Shown piece after piece: positions 43,866 to 56,593 of a stretch of DNA of 64,000 bases. The position numbers and the translations under genes were made by a program. The notes below the pieces were generated by a model, which searched no databases, was not told where the DNA came from, and was given only the letters and a program-made list of their open reading frames with translations. Position 1 is the stretch's first letter. The number at the start of each line of letters is the position of its first letter. Location of the stretch: NCBI GenBank assembly GCA_015179045.1, contig WHUZ01000036.1:434001-498000 (forward strand). Direction: 5' to 3'. Source of the stretch: Kalaharituber pfeilii. Lineage: Eukaryota; Ascomycota; Pezizomycetes; Pezizales; Pezizaceae.

Positions 43866-44408
43866 TTTTTTTTTTTATTTCATTACTCGCGTGCCGCCTG
43901 TTAGGCTATGGCGAGGATTTTAAGTACATGTAAGGTTTGCAAAAGGAAAATGATAAGTATAAGGAAAGTGCCCGTGAGATATCCTACTCTTTGCTCGCCC
44001 ATTCCAGTATTTCCACCAATTTGTCTTTGTCTCCGTCAGATCTCGGGGGTCTTCTCAGGTCCTCCTCCCCCCCTGGTAGCTTCCCTCTCCAGACTTCGCA
44101 CTCTGTCAGGATGTGTGCGGTAGTTTCCAAGGCTTTGCCGCACCATCTGCACTCCGGAATGTCTGCTTTCCCGATCTGATGTCTCCAGTGACATAGCCCT
44201 TTGTTGCCTAGGATCCCGGCTAGGGTTGTGACTCTCGTTCCTAGGCGCTGTAGTGGGCGGTAGCTGAGCTGTAGTCTGTCTCGTTCCGCGGCTCTTCGTG
44301 ACTTTGCGAGCTGGCGAATGCCTGCCTCCGTGACCGTTCCGTCTTAGTATTGTAGGGCGGTCCCGATTTTGGCTGCCTTGTCCGCTTCGGTGTTTCCCGG
44401 TATGCCTA
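43866..44408 (-). mobile_element. Family A LINE 3' fragment
   Basis: The end of ORF2 with a CRWCG-like knuckle and family A tail (inner stem GCCT/AGGC). The perfect 12 bp duplication GAAAACTCTGCT lies at 43854-43865 and 44409-44420. The minus-strand frame is nearly intact. Confidence 0.88.
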
Positions 44409-44700
44409 GAAAACTCTGCTGAATTCTACCGAATACTTCCGATGTGCCGGAATGCTTGTCAAAACATCTTAGCGTGGTTCCGATTGTCCGCCAGCTGTTA
44501 TTCCCGTTACAATGTCACAATTTCGAAGCCAACAATCGATCTACATGTCCAACAATGTTACCTGTGCTGAGTGTCATGGCGGAAAAGTTTATCGTCTGAT
44601 GCGGTCCGAGAGCCGCAGTCAGAATGTGACTGCCCCGAGAGGTTCTGCCTTTACTCTAGAAGTCATCAAAGGTGCCTAGTAAGGTAGTGGTTGCTAGCCG

Positions 44701-45275
44701 ATAGACGAGACTCAGGTGCAGCCAGTAAAAGAGGTTGCTAGCAATGCTGCTATGCCACCAGTAGTACTGAACTTTACTCTGGCAAAAGAGAAGGTATTCC
44801 AAGCTGCTGTAGATAAGGCGATTCTGATACTATGCACCCATACCGCTGTCACAATGCATATTAAGCACCTTGAGGAACAGCTTGTCAAGTACCATACCAT
44901 AGAGCCCAATGCTACTACTTTAAGTATATTGCGGAGTGGAAGACACTTCAGGTTACTACTGGTCCTCAGGTCTGCAGTATATCAAGCCTCAGGTTGAGTC
45001 TTAGATCTGCAGCAGCACAGCAGGTAGCTTACAAGAAGACTGAAGAGGTGGCAGCGCAGGCTACGAAGGCAGCTAGAAAGCTTGCTGCACAGGAGAAGAA
45101 GATTGTAGCAGAAGCCGCAAAGGAAAAAAAGGGAGCAGATAAGCTCGAAAAACAGGCAGCCGCTGTAGCCAAAAAGGAGGCCACAGCAGCAGCAGCTCGT
45201 GTAGCAGCAACTACTGAGAAAGCTGCCAATCATGGGTGGGGACATGGGCACGGACCTAGCCAAAACTATGGATGA
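44701..45275 (+). pseudogene. Possible pogo/Fot1-type transposase C-terminal relic
   Basis: Two broken frames: one with a helical HIKHLEEQLVKYH segment, then an Ala/Lys/Glu-rich coiled coil (KKTEEVAAQATKAARKLAAQ, VAKKEATAAAARVAATTEKA). Such charged Ala-rich tails are common after the DDE domain in fungal Fot1/pogo transposases. No DDE core is seen, so the assignment is tentative. Confidence 0.35.
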
Positions 45276-45864
45276 GAGGCTCTTGTGGTTGGTGTTAGGT
45301 AAGGGTCAGAGCTCATGGTAGTGATTGAGCCTTCCGAGTTAAAGTTTGCATTACTGGAGTAACTGGAGATGTCTGGAAGAGAGATAGCGGCTCTTACACA
45401 GATCTCCAAACCTATAGAGCTTAAGTCGGAACCAGCTGAGTCAGAATTGGAGGTTAACGAGGTCGAGGCAGCCATTCTAGCACGAGAAACAAAATTTCAA
45501 CTATATATTTGAAGGTGCGTACAGTGCCATGCTATAGATCTCGAGCTTCTGCTAATCCTATGTCATAGTATAGTGTTTGGAGATATCTCGTGAGTAGTGC
45601 TATGATAGAGGAGGTGCTGTGTCATGAGTATAAGCTTATGGGGGTTATTTCATAGAGGTAGTAAGATGTATAAAACTGCAGATGCTGAGAATGTAGCCTT
45701 TTCATTATTTTTTTTTCAGATTCGGAATCAGTGCACTTCGTTTAGCCTATATTCAATTTATTGCATATATAACTCATATTCCTGGAGATATCAAATAGTA
45801 TCTACCGGTCCGGGTGAGGAATGGTGCGAAATACCCCGGTTGCTTCCTATCCACAGACCGTATC
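45276..45864. other. Intergenic, no gene seen
   Basis: No supported coding frame. Confidence 0.3.
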
Positions 45865-46050
45865 CTATCCAGTACTGGTATCACCCCTATCTATTAGGTC
45901 CTGAAGCTTCTCTAAGTCCTCCTCTTCTTCCTCTGAACTGTAATCTGAGTCAAACTTCGAATCTAAATCATACTCCATTGCTGTCATCAAAACATCGATT
46001 TCAGCATCTATTTTCTTCTGTATTGACGCTTTTTGGCTTATACGAGGCAT
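45865..46050 (-). CDS. Short acidic ORF, possibly a transposase N-terminal relic
   Basis: 61 aa from the ATG at 46050: MPRISQKASIQKKIDAEI, then a Ser/Asp/Glu-rich stretch (SDYSSEEEEEDLEKLQ). Harbinger-like fungal transposases often begin this way with a basic MPR start and acidic run; nothing of the catalytic domain follows. It may be a fragment. Confidence 0.35.
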   Translation of the reverse strand: MPRISQKASIQKKIDAEIDVLMTAMEYDLDSKFDSDYSSEEEEEDLEKLQDLIDRGDTSTG

Positions 46051-46445
46051 TGCGAATCTGTAATTGTGTTGGGTACGGGTGAATGAGACTACAATGACAG
46101 TAGTACAAGCCTTAGCTTTTTTGCGCATTTTGGTCCGGTCATCAATCGCCGGCCACAAATGGCTAGACGTACAGGGATATGAAATGTACGAATGTTCCAC
46201 TTACCTTACCGTAGATAATTGATGACCTCCACTAATATAGTATGCAACAAAGCCGGACCTTCACTTGAACCCCAAAGCCCAGAGACATCCCACTGCTTAA
46301 AAGCAACTAAATATTCCACATTTTGCACGGTCCAATTTCTGTCAAGAAATTAGCTTCTCACCCGATAAGCTGTTCGACCTATTCGCTGTTATATATATTC
46401 GATTTAACCTAAAGTTTAATAATATTTGTCAAAGCTTCGAAGAAA

Positions 46446-48092
46446 ATGCCGTGGTCACCAACTGCCGGTCCTTCATCGGAGGTTAAAATAGAGGCGAAGC
46501 AGGAAGTTCCGCCTCAGCTGGAATTGGGGGGTGCAGGAACCAACGTCGAAGTAGATGTATGCTTCCTTCAGTTTTGCATTATGAATCTTGATGAGGCGGT
46601 AGTTTTACTTTCTGCTGCTCCATTCCGGTTGCGCGCAGGTGTACCGCGCTTCATCAACCGGATTGCGGTAATGGGAATCATCTGACGTTTCGATGCTGAT
46701 TTGTGTAGGACGGACTGGAGACAGACGATGACGATCTGAGGGAATCTGGGATCTCGACGTGCGCTTCCACTTTTCGCGACCCTATCCCTTGATTTGCTGG
46801 TTTTCGACAGGAATGAAACGCGTTAACTGCTTTATGAAAATATATAGTGGGGAAAGCTCAGGCACGACTTCGGTATCCTCAAGTGTCTTTGACTTCACAT
46901 ACGCTAATGGCCGGCGATATCATTCCGATCGATTTCAAAAGGCCAACTACTTTCTGCCGAATGATGAAAAGGAACAAGACCGACTGGACCTTTATCATCA
47001 TCAGTTTTTGACGTTCCTAGGGGGCGGCTCCATGCTGCACCCTTGAAAAATCCGCACAGAGTGTTAGATGCAGGAACAGGAACTGGTATTTGGGCTATTG
47101 ATTTCGCGGAGTAAGTGTCACTGCCAGGAAATGTTAAAAGGTACCCGGGAATGAATATCCCTAACTTTACGCAAGTGAAAATCCCCAAGCGGAAGTCATC
47201 GGACCCGATATTAGTCCTATCCAACCATCCTGGTAAGTTGACATCTCAGAAAAATCAGGTGCTCTCATGTAATAACTAGTGCGATTACAGGGTGCCACCA
47301 AACTGCAAATTTGAGGTCGACGACCTCGAGGTTATACCGTGGTCATATAAGAATGATTACTTTGACTATGTTCACATGAGATCGATGAGTGGTTCGTTCT
47401 CAAATTGGGACACCATCATGAAGGAGGTCTACAGGTAACACTGACAAAGATTTCGTTAATTCCCTTTCCTACCCCCTTTGCTCGACTGTGTCCCATCACA
47501 ATTCTACACTACGTGAACGATATAGTCCCCGGAAAATTTACTATTCGTTGCGCTGACATGCTACGCAACTGCAGGGTAACCGCACCCGGAGGTTATTTTG
47601 AGTATCAAGACTATGGCGGAGAGTTATTCCGCTCAGATGGCACAAAGCTCAACGATCCTCCTAAGGATGCCCTCGCCGCCATCTGGATCCGTGACATCAT
47701 CAATGCGTCAGAGAAACTTGGCAGACCTCTCGTGATGGCAAATAAAATGAAAGGGTACATGGAGAAGGTTGGATTTATAAACGTGAAGGAGGAGGTGGCT
47801 GTTTGGACTATCGGAGAGTGGGCCAAAGATAAGCGGCTGAAGGAGCAAGGGCGATGGGGTCTGCTTGGTCTCATTGACAGCTTATATCCATTCACAATCC
47901 AATTAATGACAAAGGCTGAAGGCTGGTCGGAGCAGAAGGTTCAGGAAACGTGTAAACTTGTGGAAGCGGATCTGAAAAAGGGCAAATATTATGCCCAAGC
48001 GTTAGTATTACCTCTGTAGATTTCGTTTTTCGGGTACGCTAATACTGGATACCAGGTGGTACGTCCACGGGCAAAAACCGTGCGATGGATAG
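46446..48092 (+). CDS. LaeA-like SAM-dependent methyltransferase, one apparent frameshift
   Basis: The ATG at 46446 opens an acidic N-terminus (exon to 46556, next from 46709). The family signature follows: [36 protein letters not shown], then the SAM-binding motif [16 protein letters not shown] near 47070, [40 protein letters not shown] and [12 protein letters not shown]. Introns begin GTAAGT near 47111 and 47232, a further one near 47436, and GTTAGT near 48003. The end reads [11 protein letters not shown] with a stop at 48090-48092. LaeA relatives influence secondary metabolism and development; that role is inference. The frame is off by one across the G run at 47020-47024, as if one G were missing. 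The exon junction near 46770-46850 is unresolved. Confidence 0.75.
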
Positions 48093-50626
48093 ATGCTGCT
48101 CCTGTGATGTAGGCTTCTGCTCGCTCGCGGGACCGATATTATATACACTACTTCCTGCTTTTTGATATTCCTTAAATCCGGATATGCTTTTGGGTTATAT
48201 ATTGTGAATGCGGAGGAAACCATCACCCCCGCATTTGGGACAAATTCTTTGCTTGTTGAGTATATATTTCTGCTACCTCGCTATTCCAACCTTTGCTGCT
48301 GCACGAATTATCCTCACTTCTATTAAGTTTTCATGATTGCCAGCGTCTTCAGTTGCTTGACGATGATAGCACCCTGAGGCCTTTTATTCGTGTTTCATTC
48401 GACTTCAAATTATTGGTTACTTACAACTGTTTTCGGACTTTGGAGGACCGGGGAAGGTCCTTCGCATTTTCTTGGTATATCGTATTTTGCTCTAGAGAAT
48501 GCTATATATATATATATTATGTATGTTATGATGTCAATGACTTGATGAAAATAACTTCACATTACCTTCACTCTCAGCTGCGAAATGTTAATTATAACAT
48601 GCAAATCAATTCTCGTCAAGTCAGCGCCCTTTGTCTCCTAAAAAGTGTGCCTAAAGTGAATCAGCCTGATGTAGTGGAGGGGTTTTGCATGAACCCTGAA
48701 ATTTACGGGTAACTTAATTAGTAATGAAAGTGCATGAGGTTTTGCAAGTTAGCCTGAAAACTCAGGAATTGACCCCCGGTACACTACAACCGAGATGGAG
48801 TTTGAGAGAACCGTGGCAGCACCCACAACATCGCACTTCGATAAAAAAAAATTTTAGCATATAGAGGAGTGACTTGGCTCAATTTTCACGTTTCCTTGAT
48901 GTAAATATCTTCAGAATTGAGTGTTGTGGGAATTTTACAGTTTAAGGGTCAGTTTTCCGGATTTCGGAAGGGAACTTTTCAGGATTTGGCAATAATAAAT
49001 ACATGGTTGCTAAGGCAACATATTTTTTTTCCAAACCCTGAAAAAAGTTTGGGGTTTGCAAACCCCTAAGCAACTGCTTGTCTGCGTCTGCAATGCATTC
49101 GTCTACATAGTTGGGAATGTAAACTTGAGTCGATGGTCGCGGATATCAAGTAATACATGTGAAGAGGAAGTATCTCCGGTGAAATCCAATGACGACTTTT
49201 GCGCCCCTATGATGGCTGTCGCACGACTTCAGATGACTTGAGAGTCGCTAGTCTCAAGCCCGGGTCTCAAGCTGAAAGCGTATCATACATGGAAAATAGT
49301 ACTCTAGTCTTGTTCTCGTGCCCAGACTATTATTTTCGGCCTCCGACCGTAACATAGTCTGGAACTAAAGTCGCCCGAAATGGGGGGGTTGATTGCGGCC
49401 GATTCCTTGGCATGTCGGCCGCACTGTTTTACCCATACATATTTTGAGCGGCCGCATTTCTTGTATACTTATTCCCTCTTTGATTGTATGTCGGGTCTTA
49501 AGGAGTGTATTATCCATACACTCTATTTGCATAATATCTGCTTTTTAATACCCTGTGATGCGTTGGTGTAAGAGAAATAGTGAGTATAGTTTTACAAGAA
49601 TACATACAAACTCTACCCGCAAGTCGGGTGGCGACCCACTGTCGGGCGGCTGGCCTTTTGGCTTTAGTTCCAGACTATGGTGCCGGCAGCTTAGTACCAA
49701 CACCTTGTGTAACATTTCGCTTGACCATTACGGTAGTCAGCAGCTTTTTTTCGCTTTTCTTTTCTCCTTTGAGTTAATCTCATGCCAAGCCTCTTGCACT
49801 TATGTGTTAACATAGTACTTTGCATTATATGCACCCAGAGAGGCATAATATGCAATGCATTACTCAGCAATTGAACCAGTGATCGGGGAAATGTGCCAAG
49901 ACTAGCTGACTAAGTGCAAACCTGCTTGGCACGTAACTTTTTATTATCCTTTCCCATACAAAATGTCCTCTTTTATTTCCCTATCCACATGTGCAGTTTT
50001 TATTTTTTTTTTTTTTTTTTTTTTAATCTCGTAGAATTGTTCGCAATAGCAAATACTATAGATTTTACAAGATTGAAAATTCCAGATCCGTGGTTGTGGT
50101 GTTGTGGATACACGATTTGTCACCCCCTAAATTTGATGTACCATAACAGACTGGTTGCAGAAATATTAAATATTCGGCTTGGCGACCGGTCTGGCTGAAC
50201 ACTCTAGTCATAAGTAGAGTACCTACATGTACCCAAATTAATTCGCTTAGCTGACTAAGCTACTACAGGAGAGGGGTCGAAGTGTGTGACTGATAAAACC
50301 ATTCTATAGCTACAGGTACACTTAACGCTAATTCCAAGTCAGATTTGGTGAAGCTGTACAGTCCTCAAGGAGAACTATGCTTAATCCCGGTGCATGAAGT
50401 GTTCATCGGCTTCCTATGATTGTTTCGCTACCAAAAACCGATCATAGAGGCGACGAGTGTTATCGGGTAAGGGCAGTAGATATTGTTAAGGTCTGAAGTG
50501 ATAGATAGGTGCAACGTTTTGGGCCAAATGTATGACCAAATATGAGAATGCTTATGCATTACTCCAAGATGCAAGTTTAAACAAAAATACATAGTTCAGA
50601 TATATCAAGTCTTAATGGTTTACCAC
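48093..50626. other. Intergenic, no gene supported
   Basis: Short frames only. A poly(T) tract at about 49999-50024 lacks either LINE tail. Confidence 0.4.
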
Positions 50627-51073
50627 TTACTCTAAATCCAATATCAACGTCCCAACCCCGGGATACCTCACTGGGATTCCACACATCAGTGCCACGAGAC
50701 ATTCCCGATCCTCCTGTTCCTTTTGCATCAACGCCTCATAGTTCTGCATTAGATTATGTACCGCATGGTAGTACACAGCCGATTCCTCCAGTGTGACATC
50801 TGTCGGACGGCCATATTGATCCCTTGGCCGTGGAGCCATGGCAATCTTTCGACACTCATTGAGAGGACCTCTGAGCATCTGACGGACTCGGCCAGGTATG
50901 TTTTGTCGGCACCAGTTTATGATAGGTAGGACATATTGCAGAGGTACGAACTGTGCTGCCTGAATTGCGAGGGCTTGAAGGATGCACATGAAGGTCTTCA
51001 TAAAGTTGTTGTGGTGATGGCGCAGAAATTCTTTATACCTCAACTCTTCGGTTATTGATTCATCAGCACTCAT
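50627..51073 (-). CDS. Small protein of unknown function
   Basis: 148 aa from the ATG at 51073 (MSADESITEELRYKEFLRHH). It is mostly helical, with a hydrophobic centre (FVPLQYVLPIINWCRQN) and basic segment (RGPLNECRKIAMAPRPRDQ). No signal peptide, no motif I recognise. Intronless and alone. It may be a genuine small gene or an exon of a longer one. Confidence 0.4.
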   Translation of the reverse strand: MSADESITEELRYKEFLRHHHNNFMKTFMCILQALAIQAAQFVPLQYVLPIINWCRQNIPGRVRQMLRGPLNECRKIAMAPRPRDQYGRPTDVTLEESAVYYHAVHNLMQNYEALMQKEQEDRECLVALMCGIPVRYPGVGTLILDLE

Positions 51074-51280
51074 TGTCGCAAGTTCACCGTTGCCTAGATG
51101 CAAGTATATATTTATACAGTAGGTACTGTAGTAAATTGTTTCAATGCCGATGGGGAGTCATGCTTGGAATAATTGGGGTCCTTTTATACGTTTCGCAGAT
51201 GAGGGGCTATAGCACTCATGCATCCAGTTGGCCATGTACAAGTTCTGAAATGTTCCTTTCGATGTCTTAATTATGGCGGC

Positions 51281-51709
51281 TCAGTGAACAGGAATCATGG
51301 CCCTACATACTTCTGTAGGATGAGGTTGAGGAATCAGTAGTCGGAGACGGTAGTTTTTGAGTATCATTGTATCCAATCGCAGCATACTACTAAGAAGGGT
51401 GAGAATACTTCCCCTGCTAACGAACGGCTTCGCGGGAGGGCAGTGACATGGCTCGCTCACAGCTTTGCACAACTGCTTGCATTCTAACGAATCATTATTG
51501 CGAGCGGCGCAGGCATGTGCTCCGGCTGCAACCACGCTTCTACGTGCACAGACAATTTCGAAAACTTTGCTCAAAATAAACGCACCCATTGAGAGTTCTT
51601 GAAGCAGAGCTATGGAAATTCCTTTGGAGTGAAAGTCAGCAAAGAAATGTGCAAACCTTGGCCTACTTAAGGAGCTACATGTTGACCGTAAAACTCCTCG
51701 TTTCAGCAA
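51281..51709 (-). other. Open frame without clear start, unknown
   Basis: The frame is open for 142 codons, Cys-rich in the middle (HACAARNNDSLECKQLC), with the first ATG well inside. It may be an exon or chance. Confidence 0.2.
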
Positions 51710-53656
51710 GTTTCAGCAAGTTTCAGCGACCTGCGCAGGAACTCCCAGAATGACTTTTCGATCGATTTAGTACCACAGGCAGGTGGCACTTCTAGCATCC
51801 AGTGAGTGGCCCTTGGAGCTTGAGCAGTATAGTGATATGGAGGTGGCCTTCACGGAATGTCTCTGTCCAGTCACTTTCTGACTGGGCAGAAGCCAGTACA
51901 TACAACCCATGCTCGGAGTGCAGGGATAAATTGAAATCACGAATTCTCGATTTTATTATATTGCTCGACGAATTCTCATCAAAAAAAATTGGACTGCCAC
52001 AGCACATCTCACACTGCCCCCACCACCAACCATTGCTCGCTTCACATCGCCTTACCTCAGTGTAACCTCACACAACGCACAAGAACAACAACAACCAACA
52101 CTCAATGTCTACTACCTCTCCCCTACATGTCCATGAACTCATTACAGCTATCCAAGCCCATATTTAAAAAAAGCTCGAGAAGGGTGAAAGTTATAGGCTA
52201 AATTGTTCGGCTTAAACGCCACTTGCCACAGTACCGGTATTGGAGCAATTTTTCGCAGCTACAGGGGGCAGGTTCCACTGTATTGCATTGACATCATGCT
52301 AAAAGCAATGAATGGCAAGCTGCATCATCTCCTATTTTATGAAGCTTCTGATTTCTGCCGGAAAAATATGGGGAAATGTTGTCATCTCAATTAAGTATTC
52401 TCCAATAAGCTGCTGTATTCCTTCTTGTCAACCATTTTTCTATGTAACAATTTTTATCTTTCTCAAACAGTCAATACCACCTATCACTAATTCATCTTTA
52501 TTAAAATCTTAACAAGTCCCGCATGGGAACCCCCTCATCAACAGTGGACTATGACACCAAGAGTTTCATTATCTGCACCACTGATGACACCAAACCTCCT
52601 TCCTGATATCCAACTTTGCCAGCATAGCTAGCTTCGTTCCGACAGCACACAATCTCAAGAGACCCATTTCACTGCCCACCCTTCTCATCCAGCAGCACAT
52701 CAAGTTCCTACAGTTCCAACATACATTCCAAGCGGTACAAAAATCGTTGGAAAAACTCCTTAGTTTTTCCAACCAACTATTTTACCTTTCTCCAGAAACC
52801 AATCTTCCGGATACAGTACAGTTTCAGAGTCGACAGCATCGAGCACATCGACCTCACGTAATCCAGAACGCATTGATTCAGCTCATGGGCCCTACTGGGG
52901 GCTGAGGTGGCTGAAACGGGATTAGCTAAACGTCAAGCTATTCAAGAGCGCAATGATATTGCTGACAATCATACTCAGGATGTTTTTGTCACGGTCCTAC
53001 ACCTACATAGAAAGGTATGAAGCGTTGGAGTTAGCTGAAGAAACACCAGAGTACTCTACGATGATGCAGATGTTATTGTTCTGCACTCACGCAGGACCTT
53101 GGAATGAGCGGATCGATGTAGGCATGGGATGTGGACATGGGTTGTACTGTACGTACTAGTAGCTTAGCGGTCGCTTTAGATATATATATAAACTTTTTTT
53201 TACCGCATACAGGGCGTCAGCCTATGACAGGAACAATCAACTTTAGTACAACATGAAGGCAGATATACAACTATATCCTCTCATCGCTGAAACTGAAGCT
53301 TTACTAGGCTCCCTGCGAACGCCCTTGTTTTTTAAAAAAAAAAAAAATAAAGCCATACTCTTATACCACCCTGGGGGCCATGACGAAGATTAGTTACATA
53401 AGAGATAAAAGGAAAGAAAAAAGAAATAACCCAAAGCACAATAACATCAAAGTACAAAACGCCCGTCACTTCCCCTCGCCATCGCCATCGCCATCGTGAA
53501 GTCCAAAAGTCGGCCGTCATATTTTGTACCCATCTCATCAGTGTCCGGTTCGTCTTCCTTTCCTGCTGGTGCTGATCCTGAACGAAGGCCTGTTTTGAAA
53601 TGGAACAAATGAGATACAACAAGAAAGCAAGGAAAAAAAATAATGCCAATCTAAGA
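51710..53656. other. Intergenic, no gene supported
   Basis: Short frames only. 52750-53010 hints at a broken coding stretch (EVAETGLAKRQAIQERND) of unknown origin. Confidence 0.3.
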
Positions 53657-56015
53657 TTAGGTTTTGATGTTCTGAATCTGCTCATTGACATCCGCCAAAT
53701 CATTCAATGCCTCCGTTAGTGCCTTCTTCTGTTTGCTCATGTACTCCCTATATCCAATTTCAAGTGTAAATCCAGCGCTGGTTGGGTCTTGCCCAGTGCT
53801 CAACAAGACATCCTCCACTAGTGCCTTCCAGTGCCGTTCAGTCGCTACATCCTGCAATGCAGCGCTGTTGTGAACTCGTTTCTGAACCAGGTAGACGTAT
53901 TTTGTCAGCATGTCACAATTGAAGACTACCTCGGAACATAGCGAAAGGCATTCGTCAACTGCATCGTACAATAGCACAGCTAGGTTAGTTCCATAGTTTA
54001 AACAATAAGGTTGAAATAAATAAAGTGCAAGTAATCAGCACCAGCAAGTGGACAATGGAACAACATACGTGACTTGCAAAGTTTCGCTTTCTGTTTCCCC
54101 TCTAAACCCCAGAAAAGGGCTATGCCACCTGCCGCAAGGCTGAGGCCAGCGGAAACTGCAACTCCAACTGTGGGCATGGTGTGGGCTACTACATTGGTCC
54201 ACAATAACCTTGTTGTTGTCGCTATCCCAAGGACCCCCGCGCCGGCCAGCCCCATCAGCCATTGAGTCTCAAAAGTCTTCCATATCTCCTTGTTGCGTGT
54301 GATAAGCCTTGCTGCTTCCTTCATAGCACTGCGAAATGCAAAGTACAAACGGTTGATGCCGTCCAGTATCTCATGGTCGTCTCGGGAAAGATTGGTAGCT
54401 AACGAGAGAGAGTCGATGTAAGGAGACCAAAGTTAGTGAAAGCTCATTCTTATGCAACGTCGCGACTCTGGATGTCGGCCTTCCAATGCCGGGTGAATGA
54501 TTAAGGACCAAAACCTACTTAAAAGCCCCTCCATCCTCCTTTTGACTGTGTCGAGTGAACGTTTTGCTAGATCCACATCTATCTTCCATTCCTCTATCTT
54601 CGCCGTGCTCCCTCCGCAATTCTATCAGGCACATTAGCACAATTCACGCCAGCCAAAGGTCATACGTTGTGTGTCGGTACAGCACGTGAACTGAGACGTT
54701 AACTTACCACAATTACTTTTAGTACCTGACAAACTAAGAGTTGCACACTCTTTATCACTTTCTCAATGTCATGTCCACTTCGCGCGAGAACTGTTTTTGC
54801 CAGTCGTGCCCAGGAGGGTATGGATTTTCCTTCCTTGATACTTGCGATTTCCATGAATATGAAACAACATATCTGAAGCCTATTTAATGGTCAGGTGGAT
54901 CATATACCCTCTCGGCCGTTAAAAAGGCCTGATACAGTTTGAATCCCTACCATTCGCACCCTGTCAACGTGTCTGCAGCCTGGGATGCTTGCGTGAGGAA
55001 TTGATTTAGCATTCGCTGTCCATCGGTCAAAAGTTGATAGAAGAATGCAGAATCCCAACAAATGGCAAAGTAGGTTTCTTTGACTGGCTCGAATCCAAAA
55101 ATGTCAAGCTTAGATAACGTCTGGCAAACCTTTGCGTCGCGAGCGTCAAGGGAATGTATTCTATCACAGACTCTGGCAGTTTCCACCATCACATTTGCTT
55201 GTGGATCTCTCAGGCGAACCCTAATCTGTTGAGCAATGCGTGGTTAGCTTCCGCTTGCATCGATCTCAGTCTAATGCTGGAGGGGGCCAATATGCTGGGG
55301 CTTTACGGCAATCGCGGAGTCATCCTCAAATGGTGCATGGTTGTCGTAAACAAGTGGCGACTGGTGCACCGTATTCGTAGTAGAATCCAAATTGAATAGG
55401 TCCTTGAGAAAGCCGTTTATAACGTTCTCAATTAGCTCTTTGCCCGTCGCAAAATCCTCTTTCGCTTTTCTGACGCCCCAAGCAAGCGCGTCGGCGGGAT
55501 GTCTGATGATCAGGTCAAATGGGATGGTGCCCATGTGAAGTGTCTGCCCAGAATTGGGTTTGTAAGCTAGGTGCTCAGAAAACGGATCGTTCCGGGCTGC
55601 GAAGGCGTGGAGGAGGGGGGAGGGGGGAGGTGGGAGAGGTGGAGAGATACAGGGGAGCCTCCCTGATGCAGAAACCAGAAGAAACGTCCGGAAGTTTCTA
55701 GAAGGGAGGGGGGGGGGGGGTGGAACGGGATGTGTATATAGAACTTTCTTTGTTAAGCCTGTCTCCGGGCTTGCCCAGGGACCCTGCCATGGCTTGGCGC
55801 CGCAAGCGGAGTTACGTGATTTAAAAAAAAAAAAAAAAAAAACAGAAAAACGTATACAGATTGTGCCCACAAACCTGACATGGCCTCGAGTCTGCTGTCA
55901 AGAAGCGTTGGTTGCTTCTTCGGACTAAGCTTGAGCTACTACCTCCTTCCATCCCAGGGTCGGCACCAGTGTCTTGGCAGTGGATTTCGTGGATCAAGAG
56001 AATTTGTTGCCTCAT
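53657..56015 (-). pseudogene. Helical protein with central hydrophobic hairpin, interrupted by a LINE
   Basis: Several minus-strand exons can be followed: 56015 to about 55850 (MRQQILLIHEIHCQDTG), 55585 to about 55270, about 55230-54948, 54860-54740, 54620-54530, 54400 to about 54068, and about 53985 to the stop at 53657. Long amphipathic helices flank two adjacent hydrophobic stretches (MGLAGAGVLGIATTT and VGVAVSAGLSLAAGGIALFW, about 54280-54120), followed by a helical tail. This plan resembles alpha-helical pore-forming proteins of the ClyA/Hbl type, but no residue-level signature is visible. A membrane-tethered coiled-coil protein is the alternative. A LINE at 55585-55841 disrupts the first part and some splice junctions are unresolved, so the gene is probably dead or mis-modelled. 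Confidence 0.4.
55585..55841 (+). mobile_element. Family B' LINE 3' fragment inside the helical-protein gene
   Basis: It shares GAGAGGTGGAGAGATA, CCTCCCTGATGCAGAAACC and GTGTATATAGAACTTTC with 32000-32200, and ends in the B' tail and poly(A). The flanks CAGAAAACG and CAGAAAAACG suggest the target duplication. Confidence 0.75.
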
Positions 56016-56593
56016 GGTGAACGCACGCGCGCGGAAGGTCTGATTGTCGTCCAGAGATAGATAGAACCGTGATCAAAAAGATGCCGGAAGTTTAAAAAAT
56101 AAAATATTTTGTAAGGGATGGTGTGGAGATAGAGCTTTCACGTAAGTGGAAAACAAAATAGTAGTGGGGGGCGAACCGTCGACTGGATTAGTAGAGGTAT
56201 CTATGCAAGTATGCTAGAGCGAAGAAGATTCCAACCCATTTTTAACTTGGTCGAGAGGCCGAGCGATGTAGCCGCATTGCTTGTTTATCACCTGCATTCG
56301 TTGACATTACTGGTTGAGCTGGGTTCCGTTAGACGATGCGCCAAGTGGGATCGTCGGGGAGCCTTGCAAGGCAAGGCAGTGGGCGGCCTGATTGTGCTCC
56401 ACAGCTGCGTGACCCCTCCCTGCCAGCCCACAGCATCCTTGCACGTGTCTGTGTGCAACGTACACTCAAATGTGCTGCAACACTGCTAACAATCTAACAA
56501 CTCTATAGACATGGATTTCTCCAGTTTCTGCGACGCACCTCCATCTTCTACCACTCAACTTTTCATCGATCGGCACAACTACACTTCAAGATA
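56016..56593. other. Intergenic between divergent genes
   Basis: Probable shared promoter region of the genes at 56015 (minus) and 56594 (plus). No further feature seen. Confidence 0.3.

Noticed and set aside
43598..44515. Candidate LTR with CGGTTCAGC repeats
   Set aside because: Similar short repeats occur in the LTR at 38867, but no matching ends or 5 bp duplication could be found.
49999..50024. Poly(T) tract as another LINE tail
   Set aside because: Neither family A nor family B tail follows it, and no duplication was found.
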